Positions 53,866 through 64,000 of a stretch of 64,000 bases of DNA are shown here, in pieces. Origin of the DNA: Anisodus tanguticus (Eukaryota > Streptophyta > Magnoliopsida > Solanales > Solanaceae). Made by a program: the position numbers and the translations under genes. Below the pieces are notes generated by a model. That model ran no database searches and had not been told where the DNA came from. It worked only from the letters and a program-made list of their open reading frames with translations. Each line of letters begins with the position of its first letter. Position 1 is the stretch's first letter. The stretch covers positions 16,368,954 through 16,432,953 of the forward strand of contig CM067543.1 of the NCBI GenBank assembly GCA_034509755.1, written 5' to 3'.

Positions 53866-54720
53866 ATGGCAATTGAGATTGGAACTACCTCTGCGAATAT
53901 TGCACCAGCGGTTACTCCCACAACCCGTACCGCTGTGCCACCGGCTGAGAAACCTGTGAAGTTCACCGGTGCCAACTTTAAAGGATGACAACAAAGAATG
54001 TTCTTTTGGCTTACCACCCTTGGTATGCAAAAGTTCACCAGTGAGGACCCTCCCGTGCCTACCACCGACATGCCTACAACTAACAGTTCATGATTACTGA
54101 GGCTTGGAAATAGGCTGATTTTTTGTGCAAAGGCTACATTTTGAGTGCCTTAGAAGATGACTTGTACAACGTCTACAGTGCAGTAGAGACATCCAAAGAA
54201 CTATAGAGTGCACTTGAAAAGAAGTACAAAACTGAAGATGCTTGCTTGAAGAAGTTTGTGGTTGCTAAATTCCTAGACTACAAAATGGTGGATGGAAAAA
54301 TCGTTGGAACCCAAGTTCAAGAGCTTCAACTTATCTTCCATGACCTTATTGCTGAAGGTATGGTAGTAAATGAAGCGTTCCAAGTGGCTGCAATGATTGA
54401 GAAGTTGCCGCCCTCATGAAAAGATTTCAAGAATTATCTTAAGCACAAAATAAAGAAAATGAAGTTGGAAGATCTTGTTATTCGTCTCAAGATCGAGGAA
54501 GATAACAAAACCGCTGAGAAGAGGTACCGTAAGACTTCACCAATTGAAGGGGCAAACATCGTTGAAGATGTCGCTCGAAAAAGAACAAGAAAAGGAAGAG
54601 GCCTTCTCGGAAAGGAGAAGGATTCCAACAAGAAAATATTCAAGGGCAAATCGCTTTAATTGTGGGAAAGTCGGCCACAAAGCCCCGATTGTCGTCTCCC
54701 GAAAAAGAACAAGGGAAAAG
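53866..54720 (+). pseudogene. Copia-F gag
   Basis: The start MAIEIGTTSANIAPAVT leads to EKPVKFTGANFKG, a stop (TGA where FxRW is expected), then MFFWLTTLGMQKF. It continues through EAWK-stop, ALEDDLYNVYSAVETSKEL and KKFVVAKFLDYKMVDGK to IKKMKLEDLVIRLKIEED. A decayed zinc knuckle FNCGKVGHKAP lies near 54655-54690. At least four in-frame stops are present. Confidence 0.85.
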
Positions 54721-55229
54721 GACAAGCCAATATGGTTGAAAATAATGATGATATGGATGATCCGTGTGCAATGCTATCGGAGTGCAATTTGGTTGGAAAC
54801 CCAAAGGAGTGGTGGCTTGATTCTCGTGCCACTCGACATGTTTGCGCTACAAAAGAAGCATTTGCAACATATGCTCCCGCCGGACCCGAAGAGGTCTTGT
54901 TTATGGAAAATACTTTAACAACCAAGGTTGAAGGATATGGGAAGATACTTCAAGATGACTTCCGGCAAGGTCTTGACTCTCAACAATGTTATGCACGTTC
55001 CAACAATTCGGAAGAATTTAGTTTCAAATTTCGACTACTCGTCAAAAACGGGTTTAAGTGTGTGTTAGTTAGTGAGAAAATTGTAATAAGTAAGAATGAT
55101 TTGTTCATAGGAAAGGGCTACCTCACCGAGGGCCTTTTCAAACTCAATGTAATGGTTGTTGACGATATTAATGAAAATTCACTTCGTCTTACTTATTGGA
55201 GTCAAATGATTTATGGCATGTTCGTTTAG
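54721..55229 (+). pseudogene. Copia-F protease
   Basis: WWLDSRATRHVC is the catalytic region, with Arg in place of the Gly of DSGA. EEVLFMENTLTTKVEGYGKI and LLVKNGFKCVLVSEKIVISKN follow. The frame is open from 54660, but the lost Gly should inactivate the enzyme. Confidence 0.8.
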
Positions 55230-56040
55230 GACATGTCAACTACAAAACCTTGTGCAAATTGATTAATTTAGAAGTATTGCCCAAATTCGAGTGTAATAAA
55301 TCTAAATGTGAAATCTGTGTTGAATCTAAGTTTGTTAAACATCCATATAAGTCTATTGATAGGAATTCAAATCCTTTAGACTTAATTCACACAGATATAT
55401 GTGATATGAAGTCAATACCATCTCGCGGTGGGAAAAAGTATTTTATAACTTTTATTGACGATTGCACTCGATATTGTTATGTGTATTTGCTTAATAGTAA
55501 GGATGAAGCAATTGATGCATTTAAGCAATACAAGAACGAAGTGGAAAATCAATTGAATAAAAAGATAAAAATGATTAGAAGTGATAGGGGTGGAGAGTAC
55601 GAATCTCCTTTTGCGAGATATGTTTAGAATATGGAATTATTCATCAAACTACGCCCCTTACACACCACAATCAAATGGAATTGCGGAAAGGAAAAACCGA
55701 ACATTAAAGGAAATGATGAATGCCTTACTAATAAGTTCCGGTTTACCGCAAAGCTTGTGGGGGGAAGCTATCCTTACAGCTAACCGAATACTCAACAAGG
55801 TGCCCTACAACAAAACACAATCTATTCCATATGAACTATGAAAAGGAAGAAAACCCAACTTGAAATATTTCAAAGTGTGGGGGTGTTTAGCAAAGGTCCA
55901 AGTTCCTTTTTCCAAAAGGGTAAAAATCGGACCAAAAACTGTGGATTGTGTGTTTTATTGGCTATGCTACAAACAACAAAGCTTGTCGATTTTTGGTTCA
56001 CAAATCGGACAATTCCAAAATTCATGTCAATACGGTAATT
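55196..56040 (+). pseudogene. Copia-F integrase
   Basis: 55196-55627: LWHVRLGHVNYKTLCKL, zinc-binding CEICVESKFVKHPY, LIHTDICDMKSIPSRGGKKY (first Asp), MIRSDRGGEYESPF (second Asp). A stop at 55627 and a frame shift follow, then PQSNGIAERKNRTLKEMMNAL (Glu) and LPQSLWGEAILTANRILNKV in 55581-55841. The C-terminal part reads FKVWGCLAKV and VDCVFYWLCY in shifted frames. Confidence 0.85.
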
Positions 56041-57799
56041 GAATCAGATAATGCTGAATTCTTTGAAAACATTTATCCGTATAAAACTGAATGTGAGTCG
56101 TCAAGTGAAAGATCTAAACGACCGCGGGAAGAACCAAAGGAAATTACACCAAGTAAAAAGGATGCAAGGCGTAGCAAACGTCAAAGGACATCTACTTCCT
56201 TTGGACCAGATTTTGTGACATTCTTGCTTGAAAATGAGCCTCAAACATTTAAAGCAGTGATGTCTTCTTCTGATTCAGCATTTTGGAAAGAGACAGTCAA
56301 TAGTGAGATTGAATCAATTTTGAACAACCATACATGGGAATTGGTTGATCTTCCTCCTGAAAATAAATCTTTAGGATCAAAATGGATTTTTAAAAGGAAA
56401 ATGAAAGCTGATGGCACTATTGACAAATATAAGGCAAGACTTGTGGTCAAAGGTTATAGACAAAAAGAAGGCCTTGATTACTTTGACACATACTCGCCAA
56501 GAACAAGAATAACATCTATTCGGTCATTAGTGGAACGGCGGCCGTATATGGTCTTGAAATCCATCAAATAGATGTCAAGACACTTTCTTAAATGGAGAAT
56601 TGGAGGAAGAAATTTACATGGAACAACCTGAGGGCTTTGTGGTTCCTGGTAAAGAAAGGAAAGTGTGCAAACTTGTTAAGTCACTTTATGGACTTAAACA
56701 AGCACCCAAACAATGGCATGCGAAATTTGACCAAACAATATTGGCAAATGGATTTAAGATTAATGAGTGTGACAAATGTGTTTACATTAAAAATACTTCA
56801 AATCATGAAGTCATTGTTTGTTTATATGTTGATGACATGTTGATAATGAGTAGAGATATTACCGATGTAAATACTACGAAGCGTATGCTGGCTAGCAAAT
56901 TTGATATGAAGGACTTAGGAGTTGCTGATTTGATCTTAGGCATCAGAATTCATAAAACTCCACAAGGTCTAGCATTATCGCAGTCTCATTATATTGAAAA
57001 AGTACTTGACAAGTTTAAGTATTTAAATTTCAATGTTGCAAAGACTCCAATTGATGTAAGTTTTGCACTTCAAAAGAATGAAGGTGAAAGTGACTCACAA
57101 TTGGACTATGCACGAGTTTTGAGAAGTTTGATGTATATTATGAATTGTACACTACCAGATATAGCATGTGTTATAAGCAAGTTGAGTCGATTCACGAGTA
57201 ATCCTAATCAAACTCATTGGATGGCAATGAAACGAGTCTTGGGGTATTTAAAACACACCCAAACCTATGCTTTGCATTATAATAAATATTCCGCAGTAAT
57301 TGAGGGATATAGTGATGCAAACTGGATCACCGGATCATCTAAAGTTAAATACACGAGTGGATATATTTTCACCGTTGGTGGAGGAGCAGTGTCTTGGAAA
57401 TCATCAAAACAGACATGCATCGCCCGCTCTACAATGGAATCTGAATTTATAGCTTTAGACAAGGCCGGTGAAGAAGTTGAATGGCTCCGGAATTTCTTAG
57501 AAGATATTCCATTCTGGCCCAAACCTTTGGCTCCTATATGTATACATTGTGACAGTCAAGAAGCAATAGGTAGGGCAGGGAGCGTAATGTACAACGGAAA
57601 ATCTCGTCACATACGACGAAGACACTATATCGTTAGACAACTCCTCTCTAGTGGCGTTATCATGATTGACTATGTAAAGTCAAGAGATAACGTGGCGGAT
57701 CCGTTTACAAAAGGCTTATCTAGAGAGGGAGTTAGTAGATCATCAATGGGAATGGGGTTAAGGCTGAGGACAAGTCATCATGACGGTAACTCTACCTAG
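55948..57799 (+). pseudogene. Copia-F reverse transcriptase and RNase H
   Basis: 55948-56571: TWELVDLPPENKSLGSKWIF, YKARLVVKGYRQKEGLDYFDTYSP. One small frameshift (about 56570-56590, in the HQIDVKT-FLNGELEEEIYM motif) leads to the open frame 56600-57799: SLYGLKQAPKQWHAKF, CLYVDDMLIMS (catalytic), LDYARVLRSLMYIMNCTLPD. The RNase H follows with GYSDANWITGSSKVKYTSGY, ARSTMESEFIAL, HCDSQEAIGRAGSV and NVADPFTKGLSREGV. One indel away from a continuous pol end. Confidence 0.9.
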
Positions 57800-58378
57800 C
57801 AGACTGGAGATCCCAAGAGCTAGGTTCAAGGAGATCAAACAAAGTTGTGACTGATGGTTCAACATTGTCAAATAACTCAACCCATTCTCGAATGAAGACA
57901 ATGTTCAGAAATAAGGATAAAACCTTATGGCTTGTTAATGAGTTAATAAAGCATTAAAGTTCTTTAATGATTATCTAAATCGGCGAACATGACCAGATAA
58001 TGTGGCTATAGGACCACACGTTTAGAAATCACATATGTGAGTGTTAAGTGTAAGCCGTTTTAAAGTGGAATGACAGTGAATGCCCATTCTCTACGCACTC
58101 ATGAAACCAGGAGGTGTTCATGGCTGAAACGAACACAACCGTGAGAATCATAAACGGTTGAGGGTTGATTGTGTGACTTATGTTGTCTAGGTATACAACA
58201 AAGTTCGACGGTTCAAAGATATCAAATCTACCGATTGATCGAGTATATCCGATATAAGTTCACTACGGAAAGTTCAAAGGGAAACCTACTTATCCAGATG
58301 CAGTCAATTTTCGCTTGTATATCACACTCGTCCGCGCATTCATTTATCTTATAGCCATTCCCCATTCATGTGGGGGAT
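57800..58378 (+). other. Copia-F 3' untranslated region and purine tract
   Basis: Non-coding, ending with the purine tract TGTGGGGGAT (58370-58378) just before the 3' LTR. Confidence 0.7.
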
Positions 58379-59235
58379 TGTTGGGTATTGATATTGGTGA
58401 ATGAGAAATGATGGAAAGAAAAGTGAGAGTTGTCCCACATCGGTAGTGGAAAGAAAAGTGGGAGTTCCCTCTTGCTTTATAAAATAAGCATTTGTCCAAC
58501 ATCGGTAGTGGAAAGAAAAGTTCTTCTACTTATAAGTAGAAGTACTCCTTTTTGTCGCTCAAGGGTTAAGAAGAGGGTCTCCCCTCGCGCCGTCATTGTC
58601 GCTCGGCTCGGCTTCGGCTTCGGATTCGGATTTGGATTCGGATTTGGATTTGGATTTGGATTTGGATTTGGTCAAATGATCTGATTGATTGATAATCTTT
58701 TTGGATGAAATTTTCTTTAATTTTTAATTATTATTTAATTAAATTAATTAACTTATCCAATCCTACCCGTTAGTGACCCGGATCCGCTTGTCTGACCCGC
58801 GACCCGTTTTCTTTACCACATTTAAATTTTCCACCAGTTTTTAGTGGATGTTCATAAGGGTTGCAAACCTTCAGAAACAGTACTTCCATGGCTATAAATT
58901 CATTTGATTCCACAGAATTTTACTTACGAATTTTTTGAACAACACAAACTTCTTCTTCTTCTGCACAAATAAATTCTGTGTGATATACTGCCGTTGAGTG
59001 GTTCGCCGCTACCTGAATTTGGAGTACTACTATTCTGGTAAGATAATCGTTCTATCTTGGGAGGGGATATTCTATCAACCTCGAGTACTGTGAGGGGAAT
59101 ACTTTCCGTAAGGACACACTTTGAACTAAGTGGGCTCGATTATATTCTAAAAAATTATTCTTATTTTTCAACACTGATTATGTTTATTTTCAGATATTAG
59201 TATTTATTGATTTTTTGGAATACAGATTAATATCA
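58379..59235 (+). repeat. 3' LTR of Copia-F
   Basis: Collinear with 52639-53470. The hexamer block here is (GGATTT/GGATTC)n at 58608-58672 instead of GGCTTC/GGTTC, which accounts for most of the length difference. Confidence 0.9.
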
Positions 59236-59310
59236 GCTCCCGCTATACGCGGGGTCCGAGAAAAGGCCGGACCACAATGATTTGTTGTATGTAGCCTTAC
59301 CTTGCAGCGG

Positions 59311-59929
59311 GCCCTAGCCAACCTCCCTACCCTCTGGTTCATCCGTTAGACCGGTCCGCACCTAACTTTGCTACTCTTACTTCCACTAGCAGTTCCTAGT
59401 GTCAGTCAATCAAGATTCGCCATCAAGAGAGGGAAGAGCCTTGACTTTAGGTTAGTTAATTAATTATAATAAATGCTTGTACTTATTTTTAAATGTCATA
59501 TATTTTGAAATAAATTAATTTAGTTTGATAAAACGACTAACATTTTGGGTCGAACGACTTTTAAAATATAAACACTTAAACTGCTAGATAGTAGCTCTGT
59601 TTCTCTAGAAAATCGAAGTGATATTGTTCATTCTCCACAGTCCACACAATCATCTATTTACAGAAATCGACGAGACATTATCCCTAATTTGACGGATATT
59701 CTTATACCAAACGGCCATTAATTAAATGCTCTTACTTGTAGTTGTTGTAGCTTGTGGACATATATGTCCAAGAATTCATGTGCCAATATGGCAAAAATCA
59801 AATATTCAAATACGCACATGTATGTTCTTCTGCTATATGAATTATTTATCACGTACGCTTAATGTTGAAGATAACATCGATCGAAGAAAGAGACACATAT
59901 ATTATCACATTGTACATTCAAGTCAAATT
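59311..59929. other. Intergenic, nothing recognised
   Basis: Mixed AT-rich sequence between Copia-F and a MITE. The 81-residue frame at 59726 has no recognisable features. Confidence 0.5.
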
Positions 59930-60190
59930 TACTTCTTTTCCGTCCCAAATTATTTGTCATATTTTTTTTAAAGTCAATTTAACTAAATTTTAAAGTTAAA
60001 TTAAATTATATTAATTCAACATTTTAACATTAAAATGTAGATATTTAAAAACTATAAAAAAAATACTATAAGTTGTAATTTTTTTCATATTAATATAATA
60101 AAAATATAGCTCAAAATGTTGTCAAAGTTCATGTAGTTTGATTTTTGAAAAACGTAATGTGACAAGTATTTTGGGACAGACGGAGCATTA
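59930..60190. mobile_element. Stowaway-like MITE
   Basis: Left end TACTTCTTTTCCGTCCCAAATTATTTGTCA and right end 'tgacaagtattttgggacagacggagcatta' are inverted repeats of about 28 bp bordered by TA. The interior is AT-rich. Confidence 0.8.
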
Positions 60191-60276
60191 AATCATGCAA
60201 GAGAGTTGATAGGGTGAAATTCTTCATTAAATTATTGCAACTTCAAGGGATTACCTAGAGGAGCTAGAACAGCGAC

Positions 60277-60295
60277 GGGGGGGGGGGGGGGGGGG
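60277..60295. repeat. G19 homopolymer
   Basis: Nineteen consecutive G. Likely length-variable. Confidence 0.9.
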
Positions 60296-61055
60296 CGTTA
60301 AACTGTTATAAACAATATTCAACTAAATTAAGGTCGAGGGTTGTAGTCATGATTTATATATGATGCCTTTCCTTACTATAATAATTGTTAGAAGTGATAA
60401 ACTTGTGATAATGCTGTGAGAGAGACTTGCGTGTAAATAGACTAGTCACTTATGTCATAATTAAATTGCAACGTACAAGTGATGAAGCTGTGTTTTATCA
60501 AGTATCTATATAGTAAACAAGTAACACAAGCATATTAAGCAAACCACTCCAAACTATGGTACTATGCTTGCACAATTTATCTAGTTGGAAATGATTATTA
60601 AATCGGCTTTTTCGATACTCTTTCTGCTTAATATAAGATTGTTGCACATTTCGAAGTATTCTATTTAAACTTTGCCCACCTTTGTTTTCTATTCTCGTCC
60701 TTTTCCCTTTTCTCATTCTCTTTGTTTTTTTTTTAATATTTGGCCATTTTATCAATTTCAAACCACTTTTAATTTATAATATATGGACATATTGGATATT
60801 CCTAAATTCTTCGTTAAGATCATGTAGGTCCTTATATCTCTCAACCATATTAATTATGTCATTAATTTCTTTATGTTGGAAATTTACTAATGTGAAAATA
60901 AGTTTATTCCATTATTTATGACTTGAATAATTGGGCCCCGCACGTCGGAAATATCGTTTCCATACACGTGCAATCTTAGTGCCAAGTATCGTAAATTTCG
61001 TTAATGAAAGAGATATTGGTACGTAAGTGAAATGTTTGAGGCATAGAATGATGGA
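60296..61055. other. Intergenic, nothing recognised
   Basis: AT-rich, with T-rich tracts near 60720. No gene or repeat boundary seen. Confidence 0.5.
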
Positions 61056-61972
61056 TGGTTATTGGATAAATAACAAGTGTTCCACGTTGGTAAACGAAGG
61101 AAGAATTGTGCGAAGTGTAAGATGGAACGGGTCGCGGAGCCGAGAAGGGCCGCAGCGCCTCCCGGACTGGGCCGAAGCGCCGTGGCGCTAATTGCATGTT
61201 TGGCATTCTGGAGTCGCGGTGCAAAATGCTGCAGCGCCGCGGCGCTTCCCAGGCAGTGTTTGCTCAACGGAATCCCAAAGGTTTGGCTGTTGAGGTGGTT
61301 TCAATGGCATTGAATCCACCCAATAATGACCATTACTTGGACCATTATGTTGCTGTTTTACTTGGGGGTTAAATGACATCCATTACATGGCAATTGAATG
61401 CCATTATGGAGAATTTGAAAGACCATCTTGCACACCTATAAATTGAGTCCTTTGGCTCAATTCTATAGATTCCCACAATATACATACAATTATACAACAC
61501 CACAAAAAGATCAGTTTTCCTGATAAGCAATCCTTCTCTTAGCAATCTTCATTGTTCGTGTTCTTCGCTGAGGTCATTTGTGTAGGCTTTGCACATTTGA
61601 TAGTTTGTTGTTTCATCTTGAGAGACTATTGTCCACACTTCCGTAAAGCCTATATACGGGGGCAATCTTGTCTTAAAGACAGAGAGCCATCTCTCGACTC
61701 AGCCGGTGGTGTTGTGATTATCTAATTGGTTGCTAAGTGTTTTAGGTGTGTACTTGAATCTCAAAGGACTCTAACCGTTCAGATTCTCAGCGGATCTACA
61801 AGCCACAAGTGTAGCAGTTCATGTTCTTGTATTTCTGAATACAAGATCCATATTTGAAGTTTCAATTCAAGATCAAGAGATTGACAACTTGTTGTTGTAA
61901 TCTTTGTTGTTTATCCTTTCGATCACTGTAATAGTTATTTACTATTCCTGTACGTGCTTTACATATCCAACA
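61056..61972 (+). repeat. Probable 5' LTR of Copia-G
   Basis: It carries a TATA box (TATAAAT, 61437-61443) followed by a CAATTC/ACAATATAC leader, and a GC-rich block (61125-61255) with two AGCGCCGYGGCGCT palindromes. The second LTR is outside the window, so the call rests on the ends and on the integrase downstream. Confidence 0.5.
61176..61246. repeat. GC-rich palindrome pair
   Basis: AGCGCCGTGGCGCT at 61176-61189 and the perfect palindrome AGCGCCGCGGCGCT at 61233-61246, in a block far richer in CpG than the rest of the window. Confidence 0.8.
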
Positions 61973-62006
61973 ATTTTAAGACAAGATTTGTATTAGTGTT
62001 CGAAAG

Positions 62007-62291
62007 ATGTGTGCCAGCAGATATGGTCCCAAATTTGGCTGTGGTTTTCTTCTTGAAAATAGTTCTGTTGACAGTTACGTTAACAGTTCAAACACTATCT
62101 TTGTTAACAACCGTGCTTTAAAATCTGGTCCTAGTTTTGGTTCTCTCGTTGACGATAATTACAAATCTGTTTTCGTCAAAGGTGGGATCTCTGGATTTGA
62201 TGTTGAGCTTCAAGATACTGCTGTGATAGTCATGCTAGTATGGCTAAAGATCAAGAACGAGTTGGTGTCACCGCTCCCGAGGGTGGTGTAA
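62007..62291 (+). pseudogene. Unidentified ORF inside Copia-G
   Basis: 94 residues, MCASRYGPKFGCGFLLENSS to VSPLPRVV, of ordinary composition. It starts 34 bp after the LTR end. I do not recognise a domain. In another frame the 3' end reads KDQERVGVTAPEGGVNKRPREV. It could be a decayed Gag N-terminus or captured sequence. Confidence 0.3.
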
Positions 62292-62389
62292 ACAAGCGCC
62301 CACGAGAGGTTGAGGATGTCAACTGAGACAAGAGGAGAAGGCTGGAGTTGATGTTCTATCATGTAGCAAAAGGCCTATATCTGTCCCAA

Positions 62390-63170
62390 ACAAAGGATCC
62401 GAATTATGGTAAGGATGATGTGGACACTCAGTCTAACTAAAGTGGGCCAGAATCCAAAAGGTCTAAGTTAATTATCCTTTCTTATCAATAATGTGTTTAG
62501 TTAATATATGAATAAAAGTGTGTAAAGCAAGACTGGGAATATGAAAGTGTTTTCATCAAAAACTTATATTCCATACACTCTAAAATCAGATATTGAATCT
62601 CCTTCCTTCCCGGTTAAACATTGGACTATTGTAAACTAAACTTAAAAGATTCGTTCTTTTGGGTGTAATTATTAAAAGTGTGTAAAGTATGTTCGCACAT
62701 ACGAAGGTGAGAGATCCACTGACTGTGTGAAAACTGTTACCACTCTTAAGTAAGCGCCAGGGATTTCCCTAGGCACCAATCTCAAGTGAAGAAGACTAAA
62801 AGCTAATGGCTTTTCTTAAGACGTTGAACCTGTCACACTATTTGACAAAAGATCCTTCATTTGATAGGATGATATTGGACACTCAGTCGTACAAAGCCTA
62901 CGGGCGACTGGAGTGGGCCAGAAATTTCAGGTCTTATATGATCTGAAGGATGGACACCTAGTAAGGTGGACCAAAATTTACAGGTCTTAAATGATCTGAA
63001 GGACAAAAAAAAGGCAGAAAAGTAATGGACACCTAGTGAGGTGGGCCAGAGTTCCAAGTCTTAAATAATCAGAAGGCCAAAAGAAAGGCAAAAAAGAAAT
63101 TGGACACTCAGTCTGCCTAAACAACTAGAGTGGGCCATAGTATCCAGATCACTTATGATCTAGTTATGCC
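62390..63170 (+). repeat. Degenerate repeats with TGGACACYYAGTC and GTGGGCCA
   Basis: 'tggacac-c-agt' occurs at about 62412, 62875, 62951, 63028 and 63101, each followed after 10-40 bp by 'gtgggcca' (or 'gtggacca') and 'aggtctta-atgatc'. Spacing in the right part is about 75 bp. No protein is readable. Confidence 0.6.
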
Positions 63171-63329
63171 CTAACCACGGGCAAAAGGTTGTTCATGTGA
63201 AGCAACGCCACCTCTAAAGTAGAAAGGGTTGGAGAGGTTGTCCTCAATAGGACTTCAGGGAATGTGATCACTCTAAAAGGAGGTGATACATGTCCCAAAC
63301 TTGGTTTAAGGGACGCTGTTGGTCAAGCT

Positions 63330-63980
63330 GGTTTGAGACTAGTTCAATAGGTTTGTAATAACTAAGAATGGTACAATATGTCTGTAGCTAAATGAATGAT
63401 ATATTTGTAATAGATTCTCTCCCAATTGGTTGGACCGTAGGTGCGATGATTTACTTCACGGGAGAGGTCGTGCATCTATGCCATCATAGATTAAGACACG
63501 TTAAATAGAAAGTCATTCAAAAGCTAACGAAGTTGATATTTTTGCTTTCTGTCAACATAAACCCCCAAATGAATGTGAGGTAGGTGAAGAGGCAAAATCA
63601 CCTTTCCATTCCGTCAAAGAAATAGCGAAAGAAGCACCGCTCTTTTAGAACTTAGTCATACCTACATGGGTTAATTGAAGTTTGTACAAACTAGAGGGGG
63701 GAGACAAGTTCCGTCAAAGGAATAGCAAAAAAAGCATCGCTCCTCTAGAACTTAGTCACACCTAAATGGGTGATTTGAAGTTTATACAAAATAGAGGGGG
63801 GAGACAAGTACTTTGTGACCTTCATTGATGATGGTACAACATATTGCATCCTTTGTTTATTGAAAAGCAAAGATGAAACTGTTGAAGTGGATAAGCGCTA
63901 CAAAGCAGAAGTTGAAAATCAACTAAGCTTACGGATTGAGGAATTCGTAGTGATAAAGGGGAATAATGTGAAACATCGTT
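63330..63980 (+). pseudogene. Copia-G GAG-pre-integrase and integrase remnant
   Basis: FVITKNGTI (63340-63370) and HHRLRHVK (63480-63505) fit the GAG-pre-integrase region. PFHSVKEIAKEAPLF follows at about 63601. From 63806, KYFVTFIDDGTTYCILCLLK and SKDETVEVDKRYKAEVENQL match the integrase core after the first catalytic Asp. Stops are frequent. Confidence 0.75.
63609..63808 (+). repeat. Two tandem 100 bp copies in the Copia-G integrase
   Basis: 63609-63708 and 63709-63808 both begin TTCCGTCAAAG and end 'agaggggggagacaag', with about a dozen differences. The second copy joins in frame to the downstream integrase core. Confidence 0.9.
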
Positions 63981-64000
63981 CATCAAACGACTGCTTAGTA

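Larger units (their letters stand above)
52639..59235 (+). mobile_element. Copia-F: LTR-complete copia element
   Basis: LTRs at 52639-53470 and 58379-59235 start TGTTGGGTATTG and end AATATCA, with TSD GCTCC at 52634-52638 and 59236-59240. Gag, protease, integrase, RT and RNase H follow in copia order. The LTRs are close in sequence and the RT-RNase H frame is long and open, so this is the youngest-looking LTR element here. Gag stops and small frameshifts show that it is not autonomous. Confidence 0.92.
52607..59310 (-). mobile_element. Au-SINE-like element split by Copia-F
   Basis: Left part 'gtagcccagtgcactaagctcc' (to 52638) and right part 'gctcccgctatacgcggggtccgagaaaaggccgg...tagccttacc' (from 59236) join into an Au-SINE-like sequence once Copia-F and one GCTCC are removed. 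The tRNA-derived head is not seen. Confidence 0.7.
61056..64000 (+). mobile_element. Copia-G: decayed copia element, 3' part outside window
   Basis: A probable 5' LTR (61056-61972) ends ATATCCAACA, complementary to the TTATTGGATA at its start. Downstream come an unidentified region and then GAG-pre-integrase and integrase remnants (63330-64000) similar to those of Copia-F. The gag and protease order is not recognisable, so the internal region may be rearranged. Confidence 0.6.

Noticed and set aside
58430..58684. Frame ending in repeated Gly-Phe
   Set aside because: Translation of the GGATTT array in the Copia-F 3' LTR.
59726..59971. 81-residue ORF
   Set aside because: No motif, no splice or promoter context, and its end runs into a MITE.

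Overview
This 64 kb window looks like nuclear DNA of a flowering plant, most likely Solanaceae. It is AT-rich and built almost entirely of nested plant retrotransposons. It carries SINE sequences of the TS and Au types, RTE-type LINEs with (TTG)n tails, Stowaway-like MITEs, and several Ty1/copia and Ty3/gypsy elements with initiator-Met-type primer binding sites. There is one convincing host gene: a secretory phospholipase A2 (PLA2-alpha type) on the minus strand. Its four coding exons lie at 47927-47790, 47340-47298, 47173-47048 and 35851-35676, and they encode a 160-residue preprotein. Layout: 1-8390, a decayed Tat-lineage gypsy element (plus strand) with an antisense plant-mobile-domain-like ORF. 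9251-19878, a copia element (Copia-A, minus) split in its reverse transcriptase by a gypsy element (Gypsy-B, 10578-16444, TSD AGCCC) whose pol domains are in permuted order. 20622-21560, three tandem 300-330 bp units that each end in a TS-SINE-like 3' part. 23336-27895 and 28580-33652, two related copia elements (Copia-C and Copia-D, plus), each with LTRs and 5 bp TSDs. 35676-47927, the phospholipase A2 gene. Its third intron is about 11.2 kb and holds an RTE LINE (LINE-A, 35979-45205) that is itself interrupted by a 5'-truncated Tekay-like gypsy element (Gypsy-E, 36785-42753), plus a MITE containing a TRIM. 48190-51355, a MITE split by a second RTE LINE (LINE-B), lying just upstream of the phospholipase promoter. 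51894-52201, another MITE. 52639-59235, an LTR-complete copia element (Copia-F, plus) inserted in an Au-type SINE with TSD GCTCC. 59930-60190, a MITE. 61056-64000, the start of another decayed copia element (Copia-G, plus) running off the window. How the parts relate: the transposon ORFs all carry stops, frameshifts or deletions, so none looks autonomous here. The biology worth following is how the phospholipase gene keeps a clean exon structure (12 cysteines, calcium loop, His-Asp dyad and consensus splice sites) although repeats make up most of its length and also flank its promoter. No tRNA, rRNA, CRISPR or bacterial-type feature was seen. Exon boundaries, LTR ends and TSDs were read by eye; no alignment or database search was run.
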